Below the pieces are notes generated by a model, which was given only the letters and a program-made list of their open reading frames with translations, was not told where the DNA came from and did not search any database. From assembly GCF_030009775.1 (NCBI RefSeq), contig NZ_JASCTH010000014.1:8343-72342 (forward strand): a DNA stretch of 64,000 bases, read 5' to 3'. Shown here one piece after another: positions 1 through 8,088 of the stretch. Position 1 is the stretch's first letter, and each line of letters starts with the position of its first letter. The DNA is from Actinoplanes sandaracinus. GTDB lineage: Bacteria; Actinomycetota; Actinomycetes; Mycobacteriales; Micromonosporaceae. A program made the position numbers and the translations under genes.

Positions 1-111
1 TGTTGGGGGGGGGGTTTGGGGGGGTGTGCACCGCCCCGCCCCCCGGGGGGGGGGCCGGGGCGCGCGGGGGTCGATTGCGGGTGGGCGGGTGCCCTGCCGG
101 GCAGTTGGCTG
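1..111. other. G-rich leading stretch without a gene
   Basis: The first 60 bases are long G runs broken by a few other bases, followed by GC-rich sequence up to the stop of the first leftward gene. I see no credible gene. Such runs at a sequence edge can be a real spacer or an assembly or sequencing artefact at a contig end. Confidence 0.4.
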
Positions 112-369
112 TCAGTGGTTGAACGGGATCTTGCCGCCGCCCGTTGCGCTGGTCATCAGGATAAACGCGGTGTGTAGGTGCGTCACGACGTCGTTCATGA
201 TGGGTGTGCCGAAGATGTCGGGTGCGTCGACGCTGACACCTAGTTTGTGCAGTAGTTCCATGGCGTTCTCAAGGGCGGTGTCGGCTACTTCCGGGGTCAC
301 TGCTTTTTCGGCGGCGACGTTCAGGGCTAGCAGGGGGCTGATGGTGCGGGGGGTGGTGGTGTCCGACAT
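112..369 (-). CDS. Small hypothetical protein of the conjugative element (85 aa)
   Basis: Short acidic protein beginning MSDTTTPRTI. The ATG at 369 follows a purine-rich AAGGCGG at suitable spacing, so I prefer it to upstream in-frame starts. It is mostly helical in composition, with no signal peptide or membrane segment, and ends in a Gly/Lys-rich tail. I do not recognise the family. It is the last visible gene of the leftward transfer operon, separated by about 100 bp from the lytic enzyme upstream, and may be a small accessory protein of the element. Confidence 0.55.
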   Translation of the reverse strand: MSDTTTPRTISPLLALNVAAEKAVTPEVADTALENAMELLHKLGVSVDAPDIFGTPIMNDVVTHLHTAFILMTSATGGGKIPFNH

Positions 370-468
370 TGTTTCCGCCTTCCGGATGGGATTTGCTTTC
401 CTGTCCATGGACGCTCGATCCGAACATGAAGTCAAGGCCGTGAATGTGCGGAATATCACGTCACGGGT

Positions 469-1536
469 TTATAGCCTGACGCCTTGTTGCGCCATGAATG
501 AAACGGGATCAATGGCGTTGCCTTCGTGCGCCGGATAGCCGTTGTGGATCTCGAAATGCAAATGTGGGCCGGACGAATTGCCAGACGAACCGACGTAGCC
601 GATGGGTTGTCCCGCCGTGACGGTCTGGCCGACGGTCACGGCCGGTTGGCGCACCATGTGGCAGTACCGGGACACGATGGCGCCCGCGTGCCGCACCTCG
701 GCATACCAACCGCATCCGCCGAACCCCGGATGCCCGTCGGTGTCGCACGGCGTCGGGCCGTGGAACGGGCCGTCCCATGATCCGCCGCCCGCGTTGCATC
801 GCACCCGCACCACCACACCGGACGAGGCCGCCCTGATCACCGCGCCCTTGTCGGCCATGATGTCGGTGCCGTCGTGTCCGGGCCGGTCGGCGGTGCGGAA
901 CCCCGACCCGGCGACACCGGCCACGGGACGCGTCCACCCGGACGCGGCAATCGGCGCTGTGTCACAGGTCGGCAGCGTCCTGCCGGTGTAGGCGGCCACG
1001 ATCGCGGTGGCGCGGGTTTCGTGTTTGGCGTAGGCGTTCGGGTACGCCGACCGTTGCACCCGCTGAGCGGCCTCGGTGACCGGCAGCGATGGCCACCCGG
1101 GCACCGTCAGGAGGCGTTCGTAGAACTTCCCGGCGGCGTAGTCGGGGGTCATGATCTGGGCCGGGGTGCCCCATCCCTGACTAGGTCGCTGCTGAAACAA
1201 CCCCAACGAATCGTGGTCGTTGCCCGCCCCGAGGTTCCCTAGGTTGATCAGGTTGGATTCCTGAAGGGCTGTGGCGACCGCGACCACCCACCCGCGCACC
1301 GGCACCCGCATCCGCTCACCCACCGCCACGATCACCCGGGCGTTACCGGCCTGTTCGGCGGTCAGCCCCGCCGGGGTCGCGCCCGGGGCGGTAACGGCGC
1401 CCAGACAGCCCCCGCCGTACCCGCCCCCGTAACCACCCCCGCCGGACACAACCCCGATGATCCCGGCGGTGGCCCCGGCGATCAGGACCACGACCGCTAC
1501 CAGCGCCACCGCGATCGCGGTTACGAGCCGTCCCAC
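469..1536 (-). CDS. Transglycosylase-like plus M23 peptidase, transfer-associated cell-wall hydrolase
   Basis: Bifunctional wall-lytic protein of about 355 aa. An N-terminal membrane anchor (residues about 3-28) and a Gly/Tyr-rich linker lead to a lysozyme-like domain with the ALQESNL and SLGLFQQRPSQGWG motifs. The C-terminal LytM/M23 domain has the zinc ligands HDGTD and HLHFE. It probably opens peptidoglycan locally for the conjugation channel, like VirB1-type proteins. The GTG at 1536 is chosen because the hydrophobic anchor follows directly and the gene then overlaps the upstream gene by only 16 bp; the open frame extends far upstream as a shadow of that gene. Confidence 0.82.
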   Translation of the reverse strand: MGRLVTAIAVALVAVVVLIAGATAGIIGVVSGGGGYGGGYGGGCLGAVTAPGATPAGLTAEQAGNARVIVAVGERMRVPVRGWVVAVATALQESNLINLGNLGAGNDHDSLGLFQQRPSQGWGTPAQIMTPDYAAGKFYERLLTVPGWPSLPVTEAAQRVQRSAYPNAYAKHETRATAIVAAYTGRTLPTCDTAPIAASGWTRPVAGVAGSGFRTADRPGHDGTDIMADKGAVIRAASSGVVVRVRCNAGGGSWDGPFHGPTPCDTDGHPGFGGCGWYAEVRHAGAIVSRYCHMVRQPAVTVGQTVTAGQPIGYVGSSGNSSGPHLHFEIHNGYPAHEGNAIDPVSFMAQQGVRL

Positions 1537-2417
1537 GGCGCACCGTTCCCGGCGGGGGCGAGATCGGCCACGCTGACCCGTCCCGGGTCGCCGACGACCC
1601 GCCACACCGGTCCCGCCGGGCCGCCGGGCGCGTTGTCGGCGGCGGCGGTCGCCACGGTCACCGCGCCCGGCACCCCGGTACGGGCGAGGTGGGCGTGCAG
1701 GTTGGCTTCCCGGACGGCGGTGGGCAGCCAGAACAGCACCGGATACGCCCGGCGGTGCGGCAACGCGGCGTAGCCGGTCAGCTTGCCCGCGACCCGTGAC
1801 AGGGCTTCGGTGCCGAGATCGGTCTCCAACCAGAACGGCACGCCGCGCCCGCTGACCACCCATACGCCGTGACCGTCGGGGCGTACAAGATTGCCGGTGG
1901 CCTCGCGGCATTGGGCCTCGTTCCACCACCGGCTGAGTTCGGTCCCGTCGTGGGTGCGGGCGTACGCGGTGAGCGCGACGAAAAACCCGTTGGTGGTCAG
2001 CAGGTGCGCAAGGGTCGGGGACGTCGCCAGTCGGGCCGTGGCGTCGCGTACGGCGCCGGGCCGGGGCATCGCCTCGCCGCGTCCGGCGGCGAGGATCGCG
2101 GCGCCGATGGGGCCGAGGCACCACCGCCAGGATTGCGATCCGGGGCGCTGGTAGTGGCGGAACCGGTCGAGGATGTCGCGGTCCAGGAGCAGGTTGAGCC
2201 GGTTGCGGGCACGGCCGAGGGTGCCGAAGGCAACCTCGGCGAGCTGGTCGGTGGTGAGGGTTTGATGTTGGTCAAGAAGGTTGAGTAGGAGCCGATCTCG
2301 GGGGGTGAGCCGGCCGAGTTCGCGGGCAACGACGGACGCCGTCAGGCGAGCACCGGTAGGGGCCGAGCCTGAAGGGCTAGTAGGAGTGATATCTCTTATC
2401 AGTCGGTTCCGGTCCAC
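1521..2417 (-). CDS. Replication-relaxation family protein
   Basis: Protein of 298 aa with a winged-helix-like N-terminal half (LTPRDRLLLNLLDQHQTL, then TTDQLAEVAFG and RARNRLNLLLDRDILDR) followed by a region with RWCLGPIGAAILAA, typical of the replication-relaxation family of actinobacterial conjugative plasmids and ICEs. Family members are thought to act in DNA processing at transfer or replication initiation, but the biochemistry is poorly known. The GTG start at 2417 overlaps the coupling ATPase gene by 19 bp, so it is translationally linked. It is the best candidate here for a DNA-processing factor because no classical relaxase is visible. Confidence 0.7.
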   Translation of the reverse strand: MDRNRLIRDITPTSPSGSAPTGARLTASVVARELGRLTPRDRLLLNLLDQHQTLTTDQLAEVAFGTLGRARNRLNLLLDRDILDRFRHYQRPGSQSWRWCLGPIGAAILAAGRGEAMPRPGAVRDATARLATSPTLAHLLTTNGFFVALTAYARTHDGTELSRWWNEAQCREATGNLVRPDGHGVWVVSGRGVPFWLETDLGTEALSRVAGKLTGYAALPHRRAYPVLFWLPTAVREANLHAHLARTGVPGAVTVATAAADNAPGGPAGPVWRVVGDPGRVSVADLAPAGNGAPWDGS

Positions 2418-3991
2418 CAGTCCTCCTCAGCGCCGCTGACGTGCGGGTATGACGTGGTCAAGGGGGCGTGTTCAGGGGCGTTCTCGTGGTCGTTGGCCCG
2501 CTCGTTGCCCGGCTCGTTGGAGTCCTCTAGTGAGCGACCCCCTTGAACAGCGAAGGTGTTGTGACCCACCAGATCCGCTGGGTTGCCCACCGTCGGAGAC
2601 TGCTCGGCCTCGGCCGTGCCGGCGGTTGCCGCAGTGCCGATCAGCTCCCGCCGCTTCGCGGTCTTGAGTCCGGTGTGCTCTCGGGCCGCCGCGCGCAGCG
2701 CCTCGGAGCGGCCTCGTTTGGCCGGCGTAGGTGGCTCGGTGTCGGCGGTGACTGGAGGCACCACCCGGCCGTTCGCGACCGGGCGGAGTACGACCTCGTA
2801 GCCGCCGAGCCGGATCAGGTCCCCGTCGTCCAGGTACGGGCGCAGGTGGCGGGCCTGGTCGATGGCGTCGCGCGGGGCGAGCTGGAAATACACCTTGTTA
2901 CGGGCGTTGGCGTCGATCGCCTCGGCCATCTCCCCGGACAACTGTCCGAGGTACTGATGTGCCAGCAGCCAGGAGACGTGCAGGCCGCGGGATTCGGCGA
3001 GGGCGTCGTCGATGCCGATGGGTAGGTGCAGGAAGTTGTGGCACTCGTCCAGGGCCACCATCGCGTCCGGGCGGGCGGCTTCGGGGATGCGGGCGCGGGC
3101 GGTGGTGGCCTGCCACAACCCGGACAGCAGCAACGACCCGATCAGGCGGGTGCCGTCCTCGCCGATGACGCCCTTGGGTAGCCGGGCCAGCAGCACGCCG
3201 CCGTCGAGGATGTCGGCGAAGGAGAACGTGGTGGCGGGCACCCCGAACAGCGAGTTCGCCATCGGATGTGCCAGGACCAGGCGCAGCCTCGACAGCAGCG
3301 GAGCGACCAGGCCGGCGCGCTGGCCCGCCGGGAGGGCGTCGAAGCCTTCCCAGAACTCGCCGAGGGTGTTGCCCTCCCAGGCGTTCAGTGACCGCACCAC
3401 GGCGTTGACCCGCTCGGCTCGCCACTTCGCATCCGACAGCAGCCGCGGCAACTGGGCGAGGGTGGAGCCTTCCAGGTGGGCCAGGGTGAGCAAGCCGTGG
3501 TAACAGATGTCGGCCGAGCGGTGGCCCCACCAGCGCGCCCACACCTTGCTCATGACGGCGGTGACGTTGGCGGCCACGTCGTGCGGGGTGCCGCCGTGCA
3601 CGGCCGGGTCGAGCAGGTTGATCGCCGGTAGGGCGCTGGTCTCGTCCGGGTCGATCAGGACGAGGCGGTCCCCGGCCTCCTTCGGAAGCCGGTCGAGCAG
3701 ATCACGGACCAGGTCGCCCTTGGCGGGGTCGAACGCGGCGACGCCGCGTCCGGCCTCGACGTCGTCGAGGATCATGCTCATCAGCAGGGTGGTCTTACCG
3801 GTGCCGGTCGGGCCGAGGACATGCAGGTGGTAGCGGCAGTCTGGCAGGGAGATCCCGATCCTCGTGCGGGGGCCGGCGTTGGCCACGCCGATGACCTTTC
3901 CGCCGAGGCCGTGCCGTTGGTCGACCGGGACGAGGTTGAGGCGACGCTCCGGCTCCGGGTTGCCGCCGGCAGTGGTGGGCGAGGCGGTCAC
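2399..3991 (-). CDS. Type IV coupling ATPase (VirD4/TraD-like)
   Basis: About 530 aa. Walker A GPTGTGKTT lies near residue 60 and Walker B with MVALDECHNFLHL near residue 320; between them are FDPAKGDLVRDLL and LIDPDE motifs typical of type IV coupling proteins and HerA/FtsK-like ATPases. It should bring DNA to the secretion channel at the membrane. There is no obvious transmembrane segment, so membrane contact is probably through the neighbouring membrane protein. The GTG at 3991 gives a GTGA overlap with the upstream stop and has a GGAG motif 6 nt before it; a TTG at 4003 is the alternative. The C-terminal 100 residues are polar and probably disordered. Confidence 0.85.
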   Translation of the reverse strand: MTASPTTAGGNPEPERRLNLVPVDQRHGLGGKVIGVANAGPRTRIGISLPDCRYHLHVLGPTGTGKTTLLMSMILDDVEAGRGVAAFDPAKGDLVRDLLDRLPKEAGDRLVLIDPDETSALPAINLLDPAVHGGTPHDVAANVTAVMSKVWARWWGHRSADICYHGLLTLAHLEGSTLAQLPRLLSDAKWRAERVNAVVRSLNAWEGNTLGEFWEGFDALPAGQRAGLVAPLLSRLRLVLAHPMANSLFGVPATTFSFADILDGGVLLARLPKGVIGEDGTRLIGSLLLSGLWQATTARARIPEAARPDAMVALDECHNFLHLPIGIDDALAESRGLHVSWLLAHQYLGQLSGEMAEAIDANARNKVYFQLAPRDAIDQARHLRPYLDDGDLIRLGGYEVVLRPVANGRVVPPVTADTEPPTPAKRGRSEALRAAAREHTGLKTAKRRELIGTAATAGTAEAEQSPTVGNPADLVGHNTFAVQGGRSLEDSNEPGNERANDHENAPEHAPLTTSYPHVSGAEEDWWTGTD

Positions 3992-5373
3992 GGGGCACTC
4001 CAAACGGCAGGCGAGTCCTCGTCGTTGTCGTCGGGCTGGGGCGGGTCGGCGGGCTTCGGCGGGGCCGGGCGTGAAGTGTCGGGGCGGCGGGTGGCGGGTC
4101 CGGCGCGGAAGACGTCGCGGCCTCCGAGGCGGCGCCGTGACGCGGCGGCGGGCAGGCCGTAGGTGGCGGGTTCTGCCGGGAGTCCGGCCAGGGCGGCGGC
4201 CTCACCGACGGCGGCGAGGTTCATCCGGGCCTCGGGCGCCCAGCGCTGCGCCGCCGCGGTGGTGCCGCCTCGCAGGCGCCGGCGGGTGAAGTGCGCGGAG
4301 AGTAGCCCGAACCCGCTGGTGATGTCGGCGGCGGCGGACAGGGCGGCGGCCTTGGTGGGGCCGGTGCCGGTGGCGTAGACAGCGATGAGCAGGTGCGGGG
4401 CGGCGGTGAGCTTGCCGCGCGCCTGCCGCGCCAGCTCCGCCATGTACGGGTCGGTTCTGCCGGACGGGTTCCTCCGCGCTGCCGGACCAGGGGTGAGCAG
4501 GTTGAGCACGCCGAGGATCAGCGCCCGCACCCCGTCGGCGAGCAGCCCCGCCGCGCGGGACGCGCCCCGGCTCTTGCCGGCGCGTTCGGGATGGGTGGTG
4601 GCCCGGCGCAGCATCCTCATCCGGTGCGCCGGTGCCCGGCTGATGTGCACCTGGAGCAGGCCGCCGCCGGTGCGCCCGGCCGAGGCGAGCCCGTCGAACA
4701 CCGCCCGCAGCCGGTCCTCGTCCGGCGGGGCGCTCTCCCAGTTCCTCGAGTTGGCGGTGCTGGTGTCGTCCACCAGCGGCAACCAATCCGGCTGCGTCGG
4801 CAGCAGCGCCAGCGTGGTCGCGGTCCCGCCCGGCACCCTCGGCGGGGTGGCCTGTTCGGCGCGTACGCCCGGCCAGGCTCGCTGCAACAGCCGCAACACG
4901 GCGGTCGGGTTGACTCCCGGCGGCAGCCACAGCCCGGCGCGCATCCCGTGCGGGTCGGCCTCGACCTCCCAGACGATGCGGGCCGGGCGAAGCGTCCACC
5001 GGCTCGGCGCGGGCAGTGCGGTGGCGAGCAGCCGCCACAGGCCCACGGTGGCGGCGGGGGTCGCGGTGACCGGCGGAATGATGTGCAACCATCGGGCCTG
5101 AGCGGCGTGGCGGCGCCACATCCGGCGCCGCCACATCCGCCATGCCATCACGAGGGTGATCAGAACGACGAGCGCGGCGAGTAACAGCGGCCAGTGGGCG
5201 CGGACGAACCCAGCCACGGCGGCGGGGGCCTTCGGTCCCCATGAGCCGCACAGCAGCTCACCGGGTACGCCGTCGGGCATCCCGGCCCGACCGGGCACGC
5301 ACCCCGCCGGGGACGGGGACGGCGCGGCCCAAAGCGGGAACGAGTGGTGTGACAACGTGGTGAAAAGTGACAT
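3988..5373 (-). CDS. Conjugation-associated membrane protein
   Basis: 461-aa protein with a single strong membrane segment at about residues 58-80 (HWPLLLAALVVLITLVMAW) followed by an Arg-rich cytoplasmic stretch and a large soluble domain with LRPARIVWEVEADPHGMRAGLWLPPGV. This architecture recurs beside the coupling ATPase in actinobacterial type IV secretion loci, where it is annotated only as a transfer or secretion protein. It may anchor the membrane-free coupling ATPase downstream, whose gene it overlaps by four bases. ATG at 5373 is preceded by GGAG at 6 nt. I cannot assign a named family with confidence. Confidence 0.6.
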   Translation of the reverse strand: MSLFTTLSHHSFPLWAAPSPSPAGCVPGRAGMPDGVPGELLCGSWGPKAPAAVAGFVRAHWPLLLAALVVLITLVMAWRMWRRRMWRRHAAQARWLHIIPPVTATPAATVGLWRLLATALPAPSRWTLRPARIVWEVEADPHGMRAGLWLPPGVNPTAVLRLLQRAWPGVRAEQATPPRVPGGTATTLALLPTQPDWLPLVDDTSTANSRNWESAPPDEDRLRAVFDGLASAGRTGGGLLQVHISRAPAHRMRMLRRATTHPERAGKSRGASRAAGLLADGVRALILGVLNLLTPGPAARRNPSGRTDPYMAELARQARGKLTAAPHLLIAVYATGTGPTKAAALSAAADITSGFGLLSAHFTRRRLRGGTTAAAQRWAPEARMNLAAVGEAAALAGLPAEPATYGLPAAASRRRLGGRDVFRAGPATRRPDTSRPAPPKPADPPQPDDNDEDSPAVWSAP

Positions 5374-5398
5374 GAGGGGCTCCGAACGCTGGGACGGG

Positions 5399-7150
5399 TT
5401 ACCGGGCGGTGGGCAGGCCGGTCACGACCAGGTCGTGTTCGACATCCGAGGCGAGGCTGTGGAACGCCACCCGCGAAGATCCACTTGCGAGGAGTGCGTC
5501 TCCGCGGGAGCAGGAGAGAAGGAGCGCCTGTTCGCCGTCGGTGAGCCCGAACGCGGAGGCGACGGCTTCGATGGCCTGCGGTGCCTGGCGCAGCAGTACC
5601 TGCGTGGCCGCGTTGGAGACCACGGCCCGGCCGACCTCGGTGGCGAGCACGTCTGCGGCGTCCTGGGTGATCACGCTCAACCCGGCTTCGTACTTGCGGG
5701 CGCTCTTGGCCAGCCGGAACAGGAACTGCGCGCCCAGCCCGGCGCGCAACATCAGCCATGCCTCATCGACCAGCACCAGCCGCCGGGTCGGCGTGGCGCT
5801 GCGGTGGGCGGTGCTGACCGTGCGCCAGATCGCATCGAGGATCAGCAGCGTTCCCACCGGTTTCAACTCCTCCGGCAGTTCCTTGATCGCGTAGACGACC
5901 AGGTGCCCGTTCGCCGCCGTGGTGGTGGGGCCGTCGAACAGGCCCTTGAAACTGCCGGCCACGTACGGGTGCAACCGAGCCGCCAGAGTGCGCCCGGCGT
6001 CGCCCGCGTCCTTCAACGCCTCGGCGACGTCCGTCAGCAGCGGCGCCGGACGCCGCCAGGTGCGAGCGTCGGTGGTGATGCCCTTGCCCCGGTAGGCGGC
6101 CAGCACCGCGACGTCCAGGGCGGCGGCCTCCTCGGGGCCGATCGGTGCACCGCCGGTCAGGACCGACACGAAGGTTTGCAGGAACAGCGCGCGGCGCACG
6201 AGGGCGTCGTCGCCGTCCCCGGCCGACAAGTCGAGGGGGTTGATCCGTACCCCGGGGGCGCCGGGGCGGATGATCGTCCCGCCGACCGCCTCGGCGAGCT
6301 TGATGTATTCGTCTTCGGGGTCGATGACGAACGCCTCAACCCCCAGGTACAGGTTGCGCAGCAGGTCGAGTTTGGCGAGGTAGGACTTGCCTTCACCGGA
6401 GCGGGCGAGGATGACGGAGTTGTAGTTCGGCTGCGCCCACCGGTCCCACACCACGACACCCGGTGAGTGCAGGTTGAGGCCGTAGAGCACGCCCATGCCG
6501 GTGTCTCCTGCGGTGGTGGGCAGATCGGGACTGGTGAACGGGAACGCGGCGGCGAGGGCGTCGGTGTCGAACACCCGCTTCATCCCAAGGGCGTCGAACG
6601 CCAGCGGTAGCCCGGTGATCCAGCCTTGGAGCTGCCGCCACGTCGCCGGCGCGACATCGAGCAGCAGCGACGACGCCAGAGCCCGAACCTCGCTGACCCG
6701 GTCGGCGAGTTCGTCTTCGCTGTCGGCGTGCACGGTCAGGTACAAGCCGAGCCGGAACAGCCGGGCCTCGCCTCGGGCCACGCGGGCGGCCAGCTCGGCG
6801 GCGTCCGCGGCGGCGGCGTCGAGTTCGGGATCATCGAGACGGCCCTTGGTGGCGTCCTGGCGGCGGCTCGCCTCGAACCGGCCGCGCTGCTTACGCAGCC
6901 GCTGCGAGGCGATGACCGGCGGGACGGGTTCGATATGCAGCGACACGTCGACCCGGCCCGGATATGCCAGGAGGGGTTCGAGCCAGCCGGGGCCGACCTC
7001 GGCCGGGTAGCCGGTCACGGCGAGAGCGGCGGTGTAGCCGTCCCCGACCCGTACCGACCATCCCCCCACCTCGACGGCGTCCGGGCTGCCGGGGACGACC
7101 GTCCCCGACTCGGGGACGGCGGTCCCCCGGCGACGTGACATTAGGTTCAC
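5399..7150 (-). CDS. VirB4-like secretion ATPase
   Basis: 583 aa. Walker A ILARSGEGKSYLAK is near residue 250 and Walker B RRLVLVDEAWLML near residue 445, with AFVIDPEDEYIKLAE and VITQDAADVLA motifs, all hallmarks of the VirB4/TraC energising ATPase of type IV secretion. It should power pilus or channel assembly on the cytoplasmic face. The GTG start at 7150 makes a GTGA overlap with the PrgI-like gene; an ATG three codons further in (7141) is also possible because the GAGGAG ribosome site fits either imperfectly. Confidence 0.88.
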   Translation of the reverse strand: MNLMSRRRGTAVPESGTVVPGSPDAVEVGGWSVRVGDGYTAALAVTGYPAEVGPGWLEPLLAYPGRVDVSLHIEPVPPVIASQRLRKQRGRFEASRRQDATKGRLDDPELDAAAADAAELAARVARGEARLFRLGLYLTVHADSEDELADRVSEVRALASSLLLDVAPATWRQLQGWITGLPLAFDALGMKRVFDTDALAAAFPFTSPDLPTTAGDTGMGVLYGLNLHSPGVVVWDRWAQPNYNSVILARSGEGKSYLAKLDLLRNLYLGVEAFVIDPEDEYIKLAEAVGGTIIRPGAPGVRINPLDLSAGDGDDALVRRALFLQTFVSVLTGGAPIGPEEAAALDVAVLAAYRGKGITTDARTWRRPAPLLTDVAEALKDAGDAGRTLAARLHPYVAGSFKGLFDGPTTTAANGHLVVYAIKELPEELKPVGTLLILDAIWRTVSTAHRSATPTRRLVLVDEAWLMLRAGLGAQFLFRLAKSARKYEAGLSVITQDAADVLATEVGRAVVSNAATQVLLRQAPQAIEAVASAFGLTDGEQALLLSCSRGDALLASGSSRVAFHSLASDVEHDLVVTGLPTAR

Positions 7151-8088
7151 AGCTCCTCGCTTTCATCAGGCTCGGCGGCGGGCCGTCCCCGAGTCGGGGA
7201 CGACTCGGCGGCGGGGTTGAGGGCGCCGGCCAGCGTGGCGGCGGCGGCGAGCGGGTCGAGGACGGTGGCGGCGACCTCGCAGCCGGACAGCGCCCGCACG
7301 GTTTCGGCGGCCTGATGGCTCGTGTTGCCGGGGCTGCGAGTGCTGCGCACGGCGACGGTGACGTGCCGGTGCAGCAGCTCATGGCGGGCGGCCAGGTCGT
7401 CGAGGAACTCGACGTGTGACCGGGCCGCGTCTTCCAGGGCCGGGTGTGGCAGGCTCGGCGCCCGGGTCAGTAGCCGATCGCCCAGGTGGGTCAGGTCGAC
7501 GCGCTGCGCCCGGACGAGGATCTGCGCCGCGCCGTCCAGCGAGTGCAGCCAGCGGGCGAACCCGGCAACAAGGCCGTTCTGTTCGGCGGGGGTACGCAGC
7601 CCGAACGCCACCGTGGACGCGGCGACGAGGCCGGTGGTGCCGTCCGGGCCGAGGTCGATCAGGCCATCAGCGGTGATGCCCTTCGCCGGGAGCCGCAGCG
7701 GGGCGGGCAGCGGGAGCCGGTTCCCCGGCCCCCGCGTGGTGGTCACCCACGCGGGGGCCGGGGTGATCGGTCCCTCGGACGGGACGAGTTGACGCTGCGC
7801 CCGCCGGTGGCGCAGGCCCGCCAGTAGCCACCGGTCCAGGCTGATCCCATCGCGTCGCCCGACGGCCAGGAAGAACACCGCGCCCAGGATCGGCACGCAA
7901 CAGGCGGCGAACACCAGCGGCGGCACCACCCGTACCAACGCGGTCCACGCCGCGTACAGCACGAGACCGGTGACGGTGAGGATGACCAACTGGCGGGCGG
8001 TCAGACCGAACGCGATGCGATCAGCGCGCTCCACGTCTGCGGGCACGCGGGCGCGCAGCGGCGCCTCATCGTCTCGGCGGCTCATCAC
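7147..8088 (-). CDS. PrgI-like inner-membrane protein of type IV secretion
   Basis: 313 aa. The N-terminal 90 residues match the PrgI family pattern: VPADVERADRIAFGLTARQLVILT followed by two adjacent membrane helices (about residues 30-75) and GRRDGISLDRWLL. The remainder is a soluble domain resembling the N-terminal part of VirB4-like proteins, ending in an acidic tail. PrgI proteins sit in the membrane with VirB4 in Gram-positive conjugation systems. It overlaps both neighbours by four bases, so the module is tightly coupled. GTG at 8088 or the following ATG at 8085 could be the start. Confidence 0.72.
   Translation of the reverse strand: MMSRRDDEAPLRARVPADVERADRIAFGLTARQLVILTVTGLVLYAAWTALVRVVPPLVFAACCVPILGAVFFLAVGRRDGISLDRWLLAGLRHRRAQRQLVPSEGPITPAPAWVTTTRGPGNRLPLPAPLRLPAKGITADGLIDLGPDGTTGLVAASTVAFGLRTPAEQNGLVAGFARWLHSLDGAAQILVRAQRVDLTHLGDRLLTRAPSLPHPALEDAARSHVEFLDDLAARHELLHRHVTVAVRSTRSPGNTSHQAAETVRALSGCEVAATVLDPLAAAATLAGALNPAAESSPTRGRPAAEPDESEEL

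Noticed and set aside
4202..5251. Long minus-strand frame of 349 codons inside the conjugation membrane-protein gene
   Set aside because: It is Arg/Ala/Gly/Pro-rich without domains and lies entirely within a better gene in another frame; a GC-bias shadow.
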